NCBI GenBank assembly: GCA_037126765.1
Contig: JBBCBC010000012.1
Location: forward strand, 3,286,001 to 3,350,000
Length of the DNA stretch: 64,000 bases
From: Stenogyne calaminthoides
Lineage: Eukaryota > Streptophyta > Magnoliopsida > Lamiales > Lamiaceae
Direction of reading: 5' to 3'
In this document: piece by piece, positions 41,901-50,590 of the stretch
Layout: every line of letters starts with the position of its first letter
Numbering within the stretch: the first letter of the stretch is position 1
Notes under the pieces: generated by a model
Told to the model about the DNA's origin: nothing
Database searches by the model: none
What the model saw: only the letters and a program-made list of their open reading frames with translations
Program-made: the position numbers and the translations under genes

Positions 41901-44900
41901 GATAAATTTACAAGGTAAAACAAATATGAAAGCAAAACACCATCAAATGATAGTGATGTAGAAAATAAACAGAAAAGATTACAGACTCTAGGTACCACTA
42001 AAGCACATATGTAGAGAAAAATAAATAGTCTACTGGTGTCTAGAAATTTGGGAAATAGGAGAAGGGAGAGATATAGATTTTATACAATTAACATCAACTT
42101 ACTTCTGGGAAGCGCCCAATAACAGTGGTCAACGATGGTGCTTCCAGAGGAACAATGTTGTAAGCAGTAGACATGGTTGCATCGGACATTTTTATCCTTC
42201 TTAACTAGAACAACAGACAAGCCAAATCAGCCCAGTGGAAGTGGTTCCCAAGATATGCTTCACAAGAATTGCTCATAGTATGATTGCATATAACAAAGTT
42301 AAGAACAAACGAGCCATCAAATGATAACAATTGAATATTAAAATGGATGTTGTTCAGTGAAAACAGCTAATACTGACCAACTAATACCATTTAAAAATGG
42401 ACTTAGTTAAGAACATGATGGGAGTGGAGTGCAGGGATTACCTCCTCATTAATAAGCCTTCCGACACCACTTGGAGCTGCATCCTTACTAAGTATCTCCA
42501 TCACCTCAACCAAAGCCCTTAGTGTAGCAAACACCCTTTCTGTTTCTGAGGATCTAAGTTCCAATCTAAAACAGGTAGAGCGGCACACGTAAACTAACGA
42601 GACCTTTTTGTACAGGCACAAGAATAGACATCAGGAAATCAGAACAATAAATTAAAGCAGATGATGTTGAATAACAATAAGTAACAATTTAACAAGATCA
42701 TATAAAACTTATTTTTCACAAAGGCTACTTATGTATTATACAAGCAAACAAGCAATATAATCGAGAAATGTTGGTTTTACTTCCAGAAAGAGGGGACACG
42801 GCTGGAAGGAGAAGTAGAACATTACAAATTGACTGATTTGAAGGTTGCAGGGGGGTAACAGTGAGTTCCAGGCATGAGTATGCAAATGCTTAAAATTCAA
42901 ATCAAAGAGGATAGAGCATCAACAAAAATTATTAAAATATTTAAAGTAGTAACAATTATTGATGTTATGATCTGGTTATCGACCATATGAGAAGCTGCAT
43001 AAAATGGGTTTTATAAAATAAAAATAAAAAAATTTGATGGAAATGGGTTTCACAATTTTATTTGCATACTATATGCACATTTTTAGTAATGTATATGCAA
43101 TGCAAACAATAGTTCTGTTATTTTGACAATTCTGTTTCAGCAGCACACAAAAATTAATGCCTCAAACATGAACATAGAAAGCATCAGCAACAGTAAAGAG
43201 CCAATAGTTTTATAAAAGACAATTTAGCATAGTAGACCATACCCTCCAATATTTGCACTAGAAATACCAGCTTCACGCCATTTCTGCTCCTCTCTCTGGA
43301 TGTCATCCACTCTGTGACGCCTTTTATATCGATTATAAAAATCCCACAACAGCTCAATATCACGATTACGATCTATTTGGCCACCACCCTTTTTAGCAAG
43401 CTTTTGCTGCAGCAAACAGTGAATAAAAAAGCTAAAGATTTCACCACGTAAGGAAGGGTTGAATCTCTAAAATGGGATGGACAAATATTAAGAATAGCAA
43501 ACTGAACATATATATGAGGTCAAAGAAGTACTTGTACGGCATAAACCAAATAAACCTAGCACCAAAAAAAAAGAAAACCCTATCTGTAGATGCATGCACC
43601 TAATGGACCTTAAAAAAATTACCTCCATTTTTCTTTTTAAGATAATAGTGGTGCATCTAGATAATGATTACCATCGAGTGAAATGCTCTGTTTTGCAATT
43701 TAAGCTTCTGTTATATTTAAGCAAATTTGAGTTTCCTTTGTATTAGTTCCTGTTAAAATTTGCCAGGGTTTTGGTATTTTTTACAAATAAACAAATTGAG
43801 CAAATAGTAAACTGTAAACCTGTCACTGTACCTTGATTACAGACATTAAGCCAGTCTTGAACTGAAGAACACCTCTACCATCACTTTTGGGATCCAAATT
43901 TTGTGCCATAGTATATGCCTGCTCACACACTTGAGAAAAAAAATAAAGAAAGACGATGATCAAAAATTGGAAATTGTTGCATAATACTGTTATAATCTTA
44001 AATTAACCTGAGCAAAGGTTCAACCACCAGAAGAATTTAGAGCATACAAAGATCATCCTTACAGATCGCATAGAACAAATGAAACAGAAAGGGAAAAAAA
44101 AACACAGAAAGTAGATAAAAAAATTTAATATATAAATAAATGATTTACTTTGTTTCTACCAAAATAAGTACAGAATTGGTTACAATAATGAGAAAATAAA
44201 TCTATTCAAACAAGCAAATGCTTACATCAAAAGTTAAATATAAACCAACAAAAGACGCAAGGAATGACATCCCATCCAACAATCTTATACCAGCAATTAT
44301 TACAAACACTCTCCTTTATTTCTTCAACAGAGAAGTGGATAATATAAAGAAAATTACATGAATCTGAAAAATAAAGCTATTTAAAAAGCAGGTCCTCATC
44401 CACAGATAAATTTGTACCCCTGTAAGGAGTAGGACACAAGGGATTCTGACCCACACTACAACCGTTCACCAGTAATGATATCACAAGCTCATTTTTGTTT
44501 ATAAGGGGAAAAAGCATTTTATTCATAAATAATGGGACCTACAAGTTCGTAATAAGAAATTACTCAAATAAGAAACTCTAGAATGGAGTAATATGGTCTA
44601 TTTGGCTTGAGATGACTAAGGCGTTATTTGAAAATAATATAGTATTTCGATGATGTATGGGCTATCAAACTTAGTGTTGCCTTATGGGCATCCAGTCATA
44701 AGTTGTTTAGGGGTTGTCTTGTATTTGACTTAGTTAGAAATTAGAGCTTTGCCTTTTAGTTCTATAGTGTGGGCTGTTTGTGACATGTAAAAGGATCTAT
44801 CATCCCTTGTACCTTTCTTTCTTTTGCAATAAAATTTAGGTTTCTTATAATTTTTAAAAATAAAAAATAAAAAACCTATACAAGGGATATAACTTGTGCT

Positions 44901-47900
44901 AAACTTAAATCTCTACAAACATCAAAAGCAAACAAATTCCCACAACCTTTGTGTCTTTGGATCCATTAAGCCATCCTTAAAATAATTATATCCCAAACAT
45001 CTAGTATGGAGTCTTCAGAATATTCAAAAAATCTTGTTTTCCTCTCCGGCCCAAAAATCTAACACACAATAGGAGTTAATCCAAGATGCATGTGGTCATT
45101 ACGGCTCTAACACCTCAAGCATGCCTCCTTAACTTTTCCACCCACAAAAACATGTTTTTAAGCTCATATTCGTTGTTTATAGATATCCATTTAGCCCATA
45201 ATCATATATACATTCTCTATTTTAATCAATTATTCAGTTTGTATGTAATTCATTTATAAATCGAAGAACTATAAAATGTATACTGAATTAAATGATTAAT
45301 AGATAACTATGACTACATGGCATAAGCGTATTTCTATTTTTCTAGTTCTTTTTTATCTTGCATTTAGCCTAAAATTTGATTGAGTGGCCAAACCAGCATC
45401 CCTTTCCCATAAGAGAATCATCACACTTGGGAAAAAATGAAGTGTATGGATGCATGTCTGTTTCTTAACCATAAATTAGCATCTCCTAACACGCCCACTT
45501 TTTTAGGCCCCACTAAAGTGTCCAACTATCCCAAACAACAAGATGGGAATGGGATTCACCATCAGCCCCAACCCGACAGAGCACCATCGATCATTAATGT
45601 TTACAAGCGACGGGTTTCGACTAAAGCAGGATTGTTGGAGTTATTGGATTAGTTTAGTTGTAGTTATTTTCTGTTTTATTATTAATTTAGTATAATAAAA
45701 GGCTTTGTACTTGGACATAATGTCTTTTAAATAGCAGTTTTTATGTGACTTAGAAGGTTTATCCAAACCATTACAGTTTCAACTGTTCAGTAGTGGGGAG
45801 AACTTCTTCTCTGACCTCTTTGGAGGATTTGTGTTGTGATCATTATTCTTATAGATTATTGTCTTCACTCTATCAAACCCACAACAAATCCCTCATTACT
45901 TTCTCTATAATATTTTCCACCCTCTCGGGAATCTATAAAAGATAGTTGTAGTTGTTAAAAGCATTTTTAAGTGAGGGCTTGCGCCTCTCCATGGGTGAGG
46001 CGGGTGCAGGTCTAAAAAGCATTTAATTTTTTTTAAGTTTAGCAAAGAAAAACATGTTTCTAGGGTTCAGGATAGCACACACACGTTTATATCTATAAGT
46101 AGAAGTGTAAAACTAGGGTTTTTATCCTCTTAAGACTGAAAGAAAAATTACAGCGTCCCTCTTCCTGCTCACACTCACTTCTTCTTTTTCCCTTATTTAA
46201 GTTTTTTGACTAGCACATACATGTTTTTTTTATTTGTGTAATTTACGTGTTTTTGAACTTCAATCTATTAGTTATTTAGATGCAAATATGTTTAATTTAA
46301 GTTTCTATTAGTTTTAGCAATTTTGGTCAAAAGGCGCGCGCCTTAGGCGCTAAGCGCCACAAGACCCTTGTGCTACTTGGCGGTGCGCCTTTAAGACATA
46401 AACAACTATGTAAAAGAGACATATAATAAACTGGCATCGCACTCATCATTGTTGAAACTGAAGTTAACTTCCTCCCCTTGATAAGAAAACCATTATTTCA
46501 ACCCACTAACATTCTTGATATTTTAGCCACCGCTAGTTCCAAAAATGACACCTTTAAAGGCATCAATGTTGAAAATAAAGGTTACTTCCTCCCCTCAATA
46601 AGAAAGCCATTTTTCCAGCCAACTATCTTGATAATTTGGCCATAACTGGTTCAAAAATTGACACTTAAACGGGTTACCCTCAACAGGAGGCCACTAGCCC
46701 ACGCAACATCCCACCCTCTTCTGTTAATTTCTCTATCCTATTTTCTGCTATATTCATACCCCCAAGAGTACACTCTTATCCATATTAATTTTCAGTCCTT
46801 ATACATCACAAAGCTATAAACCACCTTAAAGGAGAAAGATGCTTAGCCTCATCTACTGACCTTCCTAATATATCAACCACTAGATTGAAAAATAAATGGA
46901 GATAATGGATCCCCTTCCTTTAACCTCTCACATTCCTAAACTTGCCCCTAGGCAGCCCGCTAATTAGTATGGAAAATCGTACTGATGATAGCACTCTTAA
47001 ATCTATCTCTCTGTCAGATTTCTGAACCCCCTTGGTGAGTATATCCTTGTGTCCATTTGAACCTCTCACAAGCAGACACCCTTGCTAATAAGTTTGAAAC
47101 ATTTGATCCTTCATCAACTTAACGAAAAGGTCATCAAATATAGCCCTCTACTTCTTGGTACCAATAACAATATCAGGAAGAAGATCTCCATAATCTATTC
47201 CAAGCATACACATTTCCGAATAAGTTCAACAGTACAATCCTTCATCAACCCAAAACATACACTTATTTCCCCATGATAATCAGAAGGCGTATATTTAGTT
47301 CGAGTCATTTCGAGGAAATATTTTCCGAAAATATTTTAAGTAAGAAAAAGAAAAACTATTTGTCAACATTGCAGCTAATTTTAAATCTATTTATTTCAAA
47401 AGTCTTTGATGTCAAACTCTACAACTCACTCATCCGAACACATTACACATATTTCACTATATTTGATTTGGGTGTAGAGTGGATTTTGAGAACCAGATTT
47501 TGAAAACCTGATGAATAGTAATGTTGTATGTTTGTTTTGAGATTTAAGTAAAATGTTGTATGTTTGTTTTGAGATTTAAGTAGGTGAAATTTAACTTTAT
47601 GTCAAATCAATGGGGAAATGTGCCTTAGGCGCGCCTTAGGGTGAAATCCTGATGAATAGTTATGTTTGTTTCGCGCCTTAGGCGCACCTTTAACAACTAT
47701 GGTGGTATCATTATATTACTGGATTCGATTGTAATGATTGAATAGTGTAGGATAAACCCAATTTCAAGAACCTGAATTTGAACTGTATTTAGATTTGCAA
47801 ATCTCAAAACAGGTTTTTAAATCCCTAATCAAACATCCTGGGTTTCCCTCAACATTATCAGGAAAATTTCGTCAAAATAACATGGAAATGAATCAAACAA

Positions 47901-48363
47901 AGCTTAAAGATGCCGCAACTAGAATGAACAATAACATTGTTCGCCTGACAATGATATAAAGGTTTTTTTTCTGATTATTCTTAGTTTGCCACCATATCCC
48001 ACGAACTACCCAACCAACAAATATTATACCTCATGAACAACTGAAACAAGAGAAAGGGCCCCTCTCCACATTTAAACTAAACAATTACATTAGGCACACA
48101 ATGCATAACCACCAACTGCTAAAAGTAAAACCCAACCCAAGTCATAAGCACTTGAATTCTTTTTACTTACATATTCTGGCAACATTTGGGTCCTCTGATT
48201 GAATTTCATCAGCGGCGTTCAAAATCGTGTTTATGTCAGTGCTCCGTTGAAGCGAATCAGGAACGGCGCCGGCGATTCCACTGGGGGTCCGTTCGTGGCC
48301 CCTCTGCTTGCTCCGAAGCACCGAGCGCACCAGTCTCTCCCAATTATCGTAAACCCTAGCCAT
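15653..48363 (-). CDS. CALS10: Callose synthase 10-like (GSL8-type 1,3-beta-glucan synthase), copy B, whole gene span
   Basis: This family makes callose (1,3-beta-glucan) from UDP-glucose at the plasma membrane. The Arabidopsis relative GSL8/CALS10 acts in cell-plate formation and at plasmodesmata; that role is family knowledge. I placed 48 exons on the minus strand by frame and splice sites. The protein starts MARVYDNWERLVRSVLR and matches CALS10 better than CALS1-9 throughout, for example QIYGQQKQRKAPEAADIALL and VREHVFTGSVSSLAWF. Family members are about 1,900 residues, and the detected exons cover most of that length. Domain order is Vta1-like N-terminus, FKS1 domain 1, membrane cluster, glucan synthase domain, membrane cluster. 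Introns are repeat-rich; intron 1 is 4.2 kb. Several exons contain 1-2 nt indels (exons 14, 24-29, 41, 43, 48) and some central segments were not found. The gene is therefore either a recent pseudogene or intact beneath consensus errors. Exon coordinates are in the four sub-entries. Confidence 0.9.
17448..17541 (-). mobile_element. tRNA-derived SINE in intron 44
   Basis: On the minus strand the segment has a pol III box A-like TAGCTCAAGTGG and box B-like GGTTCGAGGC, spaced as in tRNA genes, followed by an A run (T run at 17448-17459). Direct repeats ATGTTTCCAT and ATGTTCCAT flank it. It does not fold as a full tRNA, so a SINE is preferred. Confidence 0.6.
18551..18835. repeat. AACCGG-rich repeat in intron 41
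   Basis: GGTT/AACC words repeat in both orientations (TTTACGGTTAG, CGGAACCGGAAC, GGTTTGAACCATTG). The look is that of a short non-autonomous DNA element. Ends are not firmly placed. Confidence 0.3.
19386..19430. repeat. (CA)n(TA)n microsatellite, intron 39
   Basis: A CACACA run continues directly into about fifteen AT dinucleotides. Similar runs lie at 30164-30203 and 21391-21405. Confidence 0.8.
20011..20350 (+). mobile_element. Ty1/copia 3' remnant (RNase H end plus partial LTR) in intron 39
   Basis: Codons 20011-20121 read QLSYFPTRLHIADILIKALP and end KLGLINT, matching the C-terminal end of copia RNase H. A purine-rich tract follows (GGGAGGGAGGGGG at 20130-20142), then sequence beginning TTGTAGAAAGG that looks like the start of an LTR. 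The rest of the element is missing. Confidence 0.6.
21641..32343 (-). CDS. CALS10: Copy B exons 21-36: cytosolic glucan synthase domain, with breaks
   Basis: Exons: 32275-32343, 32130-32156, 30085-30135, about 29328-29400, about 28735-28840, 28008-28104, 27833-27910, 27584-27741, 27030-27158, 26843-26911, 26505-26673, 25552-25669, 24166-24285, 22209-22324, 22043-22125, 21641-21753. The later exons are clear: REARAQADIKFTYVVSCQIY, LPGDPKLGEGKPENQNHAI, MSNQETSFVTLGQRVLA and RMHYGHPDVFDRIFHVTRGG. These are the most conserved catalytic-domain blocks of the family (Pfam Glucan_synthase). Exons 24-29 show one-base gains and losses; for example, exon 28 has extra bases in AAAGTG and TTTTATGG contexts. 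Expected blocks around FSPFWNEIIK, DEYMAYAVQ and VFTPYYSE were not found. Exon 22 is a 27-bp call and is uncertain. Confidence 0.8.
22650..22932. mobile_element. Hairpin MITE in intron 33
   Basis: The two ends are long inverted repeats: GCAATCTAATCTAAAC on the left and GTTTAGATTAGATTG on the right. Pairing continues inward through AACCTCAACTT/AAATTGAGGTTT and CAATGGGCA/TGCCCATTG, so almost the whole element pairs with itself. Confidence 0.65.
26279..26476. mobile_element. Stowaway-like MITE in intron 31
   Basis: The ends CTACCTCCATTCC and AAAACGGAGGGAG are imperfect inverted repeats between TA dinucleotides (26277-26278, 26477-26478). The segment has no coding frame. Confidence 0.55.
29433..29997. 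mobile_element. Probable MITE around the exon 23-24 intron
   Basis: The ends GAGCCTGTTATAAG and AATTGGGCCTC, with inverted AAGCTCTT/TAAGCTC words further in, resemble the common plant GGCCTGTTTGG MITE class. The match is weak and the ends are approximate. Confidence 0.3.
30136..32129. other. Intronic stretch between exons 22 and 23
   Basis: This is about 2 kb of AT-rich DNA where the family would encode the block around FSPFWNEIIK and EEDYISN. I searched the minus strand by eye and could not find it. A short inverted pair, GTGTTTGCAAACTC and GAGTTTGCAAAC at about 31588-31702, suggests one small MITE. Otherwise I see nothing definable. Confidence 0.4.
32477..40983 (-). CDS. CALS10: Copy B exons 8-20: FKS1 domain 1 and first membrane cluster
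   Basis: Exons: 40768-40983, 40243-40371, 40076-40152, 39911-39999, 39721-39809, 39538-39640, 39293-39415, 38515-38701, 37423-37475, 35413-35473, 35236-35317, 32948-32997, 32477-32563. Exons 8-10 hold FKS1 domain 1 (FLVSLYLCIWGEAANARFLP; HSEWRNYDDFNEYFW). Exons 11-20 hold hydrophobic membrane segments such as FHRLWIFLIVMFQ, YFRIYVLVLG and YVLYWVVIFACKFPFAYFL. Exon 14 is one base short relative to copy A: copy A has a G at 1259-1260 that is missing near 39390, which shifts the frame after ALDVLLM. Exon 17 appears to use a GC donor at 35411-35412. Exon 15 is followed 29 bp into its intron by a repeat element. Confidence 0.88.
33862..35093. mobile_element. Probable non-autonomous DNA element in intron 18
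   Basis: Inverted ends GTGATGTTTGATTTGGG and AACCCAAAATAAACATCAC lie about 1.2 kb apart. Next to the left end are AAACC/GGTTTT words that recur inverted near the right end. It encloses a LINE fragment at 34101-34345. No duplication was fixed. Confidence 0.4.
34101..34345 (+). mobile_element. LINE (L1-type) 3' fragment in intron 18
   Basis: Plus-strand frames such as RNNRIF and DNCESLVDIWYRIQF resemble the end of L1 ORF2, followed by an ATGCAATAAAATTTATG tail. It resembles the fragment at 6463-6720 in its 3' end. Confidence 0.4.
35411..35412 (-). other. GC donor splice site after exon 17
   Basis: Exon 17 ends FAYFLQ, and the minus strand continues GCAAGTC instead of GT. CAG|GCAAGT is the usual context of GC-AG introns, and the next exon (35236-35317) starts in phase with IKPLVKPT. 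Confidence 0.65.
35838..37060 (+). mobile_element. Ty3/gypsy-type LTR fragment in intron 16
   Basis: The segment starts TGATAAGTAGGAAATTG. Near its end it has TTTGGATCGACCCATTATTTG followed by TTATAATTGGCGCACC, a layout seen before the primer-binding site of Athila/Tat-like gypsy elements. No internal protein or second LTR is present. A 17-bp direct repeat (CATATCAGACCATACC) lies at about 36157-36191. Confidence 0.45.
37614..37802. mobile_element. Stowaway-like MITE in intron 15 of copy B
   Basis: The ends CTCCCACCATCCCGCAATG and CATTACTTGAACA (in reverse, GGGACGGAGGGAG) are inverted repeats between TA dinucleotides (37612-37613, 37803-37804). A 22-bp internal unit around AAGTGTTCAAGTAATG occurs twice near the right end. 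Confidence 0.6.
38110..38485. mobile_element. CGAG-rich non-autonomous element in intron 15, copy B
   Basis: This is the counterpart of positions 1-355, here with its left part visible (GGCTCGACTCG near 38122). Both ends are rich in GAG/CTC words and the right end reads CATTTACACCCCTAG. I could not fix a target-site duplication. A shorter region with similar vocabulary lies near 14600-14900. Confidence 0.5.
38779..39258. mobile_element. Pack-type element in intron 14, copy B
   Basis: This is the same element as at 651-1126. The plus-strand centre reads MAATTPIEALSSRKQSS and continues open to 39070. I do not recognise this peptide. A non-autonomous DNA transposon that captured a gene fragment is the simplest explanation. 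No clear target-site duplication was seen. Confidence 0.45.
41087..48363 (-). CDS. CALS10: Copy B exons 1-7: N-terminal Vta1-like cytosolic region
   Basis: Exons in gene order: 48171-48363, 43832-43929, 43243-43406, 42442-42565, 42103-42204, 41705-41830, 41087-41176. All have AG acceptors and GT donors, and the phases add up without a break. The start is the ATG at 48361-48363. It gives the expected CALS10 N-terminus, and an in-frame intron stop follows exon 1. Exon 2 continues LCEQAYTMAQNLDPKSDGRG. Exon 3 has DRNRDIELLWDFYNRYKRR, exon 4 ERVFATLRALVEVMEILS, and exon 6 YTEHFPRLPADFE. This soluble N-terminal part of plant callose synthases carries a Vta1-type fold thought to mediate partner binding. 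Compared with copy A, exon 3 is one base longer and keeps its frame here. This block looks undamaged. Confidence 0.9.
44594..44860 (+). mobile_element. LINE (L1-type) 3' fragment, intron 1 of copy B
   Basis: This is the duplicate of 6463-6720 with almost no differences, so the LINE inserted before the large duplication. Confidence 0.45.
45633..45886 (+). mobile_element. Short solo LTR-like element, intron 1 of copy B
   Basis: Same 254-bp segment and ends as 7502-7755, carried along by the large duplication. Confidence 0.45.
45943..46410. mobile_element. hAT-like non-autonomous element, intron 1 of copy B (diverged)
   Basis: This is the counterpart of 7812-8245. It carries about 25 extra bases near 45978 and a rewritten GGCGC block near 46350-46395. 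The right flank TAAAAGAG is kept at 46411-46418, while the left flank reads TAAAAGAT. Confidence 0.6.
47622..47702. repeat. GCGCCTTAGGCGC palindrome pair, intron 1 of copy B
   Basis: Near-identical duplicate of 9461-9542. Confidence 0.4.
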
Positions 48364-49341
48364 AATTCTTCTGCAAATGAATCAGTACGGATCTACTTGC
48401 AGATGTGGGGGTTTCTCATTTCAGATTTCGAATGAATTGATCAACGCGTCGTGTAAATCTCGACGCGCTCAAATGTGAATTCAGGGTTTGAATTTTGGGG
48501 CTAAGAGAAAGACTTTTATCGTAAACCCACTCTCACTCAGTCTTAGTCGAGAAGGACCTCGCTCTACAATTCAAAGGATCTGAAACTGAAAGTAAACTCA
48601 TTATGTCCCAAAATAACTTAAAAACAGTTAATTCTTGTATATATTAAGGTGTATAGTACTGTATTTTAAAATTATATAATTTATTATATTAAAAAGTATA
48701 ATTTATTTATATTAAATCGTGCAATTATTAATATATAAAAGAGTAAATATAGTGTAGATAAGTTGTATTTTTCAATATAATAAATTGTATTTTTCAATAT
48801 AACAAGTTGCATGATTCTAAAATGCATTATAAGTGCACGGTGCACCTGGGAGTATATGAGTCCTACTCAACATGCACACTTTCCTTATTCGAATGTTCCA
48901 CAATAATTTATACACTCCAAAAATAGAAAGCTCTTCATAAAAAAATTTCTCACAATATCCACAATATTACACAAAATGTCATTATTTTTTTGTCTACACA
49001 TACACAAAATTCAACTCCTTTATTTACTTTAACATAAAAAATTATAAAATTACCTCTCAAAACTCTACTCATTATTACACTTTCTTATTTTGTATGTCCA
49101 CTAATGGTGCAATTTATTCTGGGACGGAGAGAGTGGAATGGTAGCTGGTAAACACATTCCTGAATATATTGTTATTATTAATGTTTAGTGAAAAAAATTC
49201 ACCGAGAAGGGGTACAAACTAAAACAAATCAACACTCGTTCTTTTCAAAGTGCTAAAACGTTCTGCCCAAATTATACTTCATCTCACCGTGAGACCGTGT
49301 CACACAAGCATGTCTCATATTTATTATATATTATTAATATG
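48364..49341 (-). promoter_or_regulatory. 5' leader and upstream region of copy B
   Basis: This matches 10203-11184 apart from small differences and one rewritten stretch: 48803-48857 here against 10645-10702 in copy A, where copy B has a GTGCACGGTGCAC palindrome. The Stowaway-like MITE spans about 48600-49133. The last five bases, ATATG, are the target-site duplication of the adjoining solo LTR. Confidence 0.4.
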
Positions 49342-50147
49342 TGTTGTCCCGTTTGAAAACCCACGACTGCGTTAAATTATAATTGTAATGCATATAAAAC
49401 AGGGGTGAGGGAATGGTGGTTCCAATTTTTTTTTGTTTTAAACTATGTGATGAGTTTTGCTTATAATCAAATGCATATGACAAGTAAGAACATAAAACAA
49501 TAAAGAACACATGATTTTATAATGGTTCGGAGTCCAACTCCTACATCCACTCTTCCCTATCAGCATGGGCACCAACTTAACCAACTGGACTTAGTTTAAC
49601 GTGTTAGTCCAACACAATACAGATGTTTAATGAGTTCTCACTCTCACGGGACTTATCTCCCTCACGGGATTGCCTACCCTCCCTTGCGGGATTGCTTTAG
49701 ATGTTTAACGAGTTCTCACTCACACCCAGAAAGTAAGTTAGTCCAACTAACTTACAATCCTTGCTTAACAAAACTTAACCTAACACTCGGTTTGGGTAAA
49801 GATTGTTTGGTGTCCAACTAGGGTGAGATTTTCCCTTACATTTGTTTAGCCTCAATGCTAAGGATGGGAAAATCTCTCTAAGCTTAGGATATTACATTTG
49901 TGCTTAGATTCTAGGATAGAACACTCTTGAATATATGCGTGTATTTCTTGCTCAGTGTTCTATGGTGGAAATGCTAGATGATTTGGCTTTTTGGATGTTT
50001 TTACACATTTTCCCACACGAATAATGAAGGAAGAACTTGTATTTATAGTGTGGATTTGAATGTTACCATTGGATGGAGTCACATTAAAATCCATACTATT
50101 ATGTAGCTTCTGCAGCTTTTTCATGCTGGTTGTCTTCCTCTCATTGG

Positions 50148-50541
50148 TGTTGAGTTATGGAGCCTGAGTCGGAGAAGGGATGCAGCGCGCTCAAGGCGCT
50201 GGACCAGGGGGTTTGGTCGAGCACTTTTGCTTGACCAAAAGTGATCGAGCGGTGGTTGATCCAGCGTAGGCAAGGCGCTCGACCAAGGAGCTCGGTCGAG
50301 CACATCTGCTCGACCACGGGGCTCTGTCGAGCGCCCCGATGGGCCAGTTTTAGGGTTTCGTTTAAATACTCTTTAACTTGTTTGTATCATGGTATCACTC
50401 ATATTACACGAAAATAGTAGATCTCTTGGCTTGGTAGTGCCCCCAGACGTAGTCATTCCTGACGAACTGGGTAACCAAATTGTGTGTTTCTTAATTCCTG
50501 CTTTCATTATTTTCTCCATAATTGCTGTTTAAATCCTAACA
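50148..50541 (+). repeat. 5' LTR of the copia element
   Basis: Starts TGTTGAGTTATGG, ends AATCCTAACA. The first 200 bp carry repeated palindromes of the form GGTCGAGCA...TGCTCGACC. Confidence 0.95.
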
Positions 50542-50543
50542 AC

Positions 50544-50556
50544 TGGTATCAAGAGC
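50544..50556 (+). promoter_or_regulatory. Primer-binding site of the copia element
   Basis: TGGTATCAAGAGC, three bases after the 5' LTR, resembles the initiator methionine tRNA primer site of plant copia elements, with one extra A. Confidence 0.8.
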
Positions 50557-50590
50557 ATCTGGTTCAAGGGATCTGGTGGGAGCAATTATA

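Noticed and set aside
45437..45652. 71-codon frame in intron 1
   Set aside because: It lies in an intron and runs into an LTR-like element; copy A has an extra base that breaks it.
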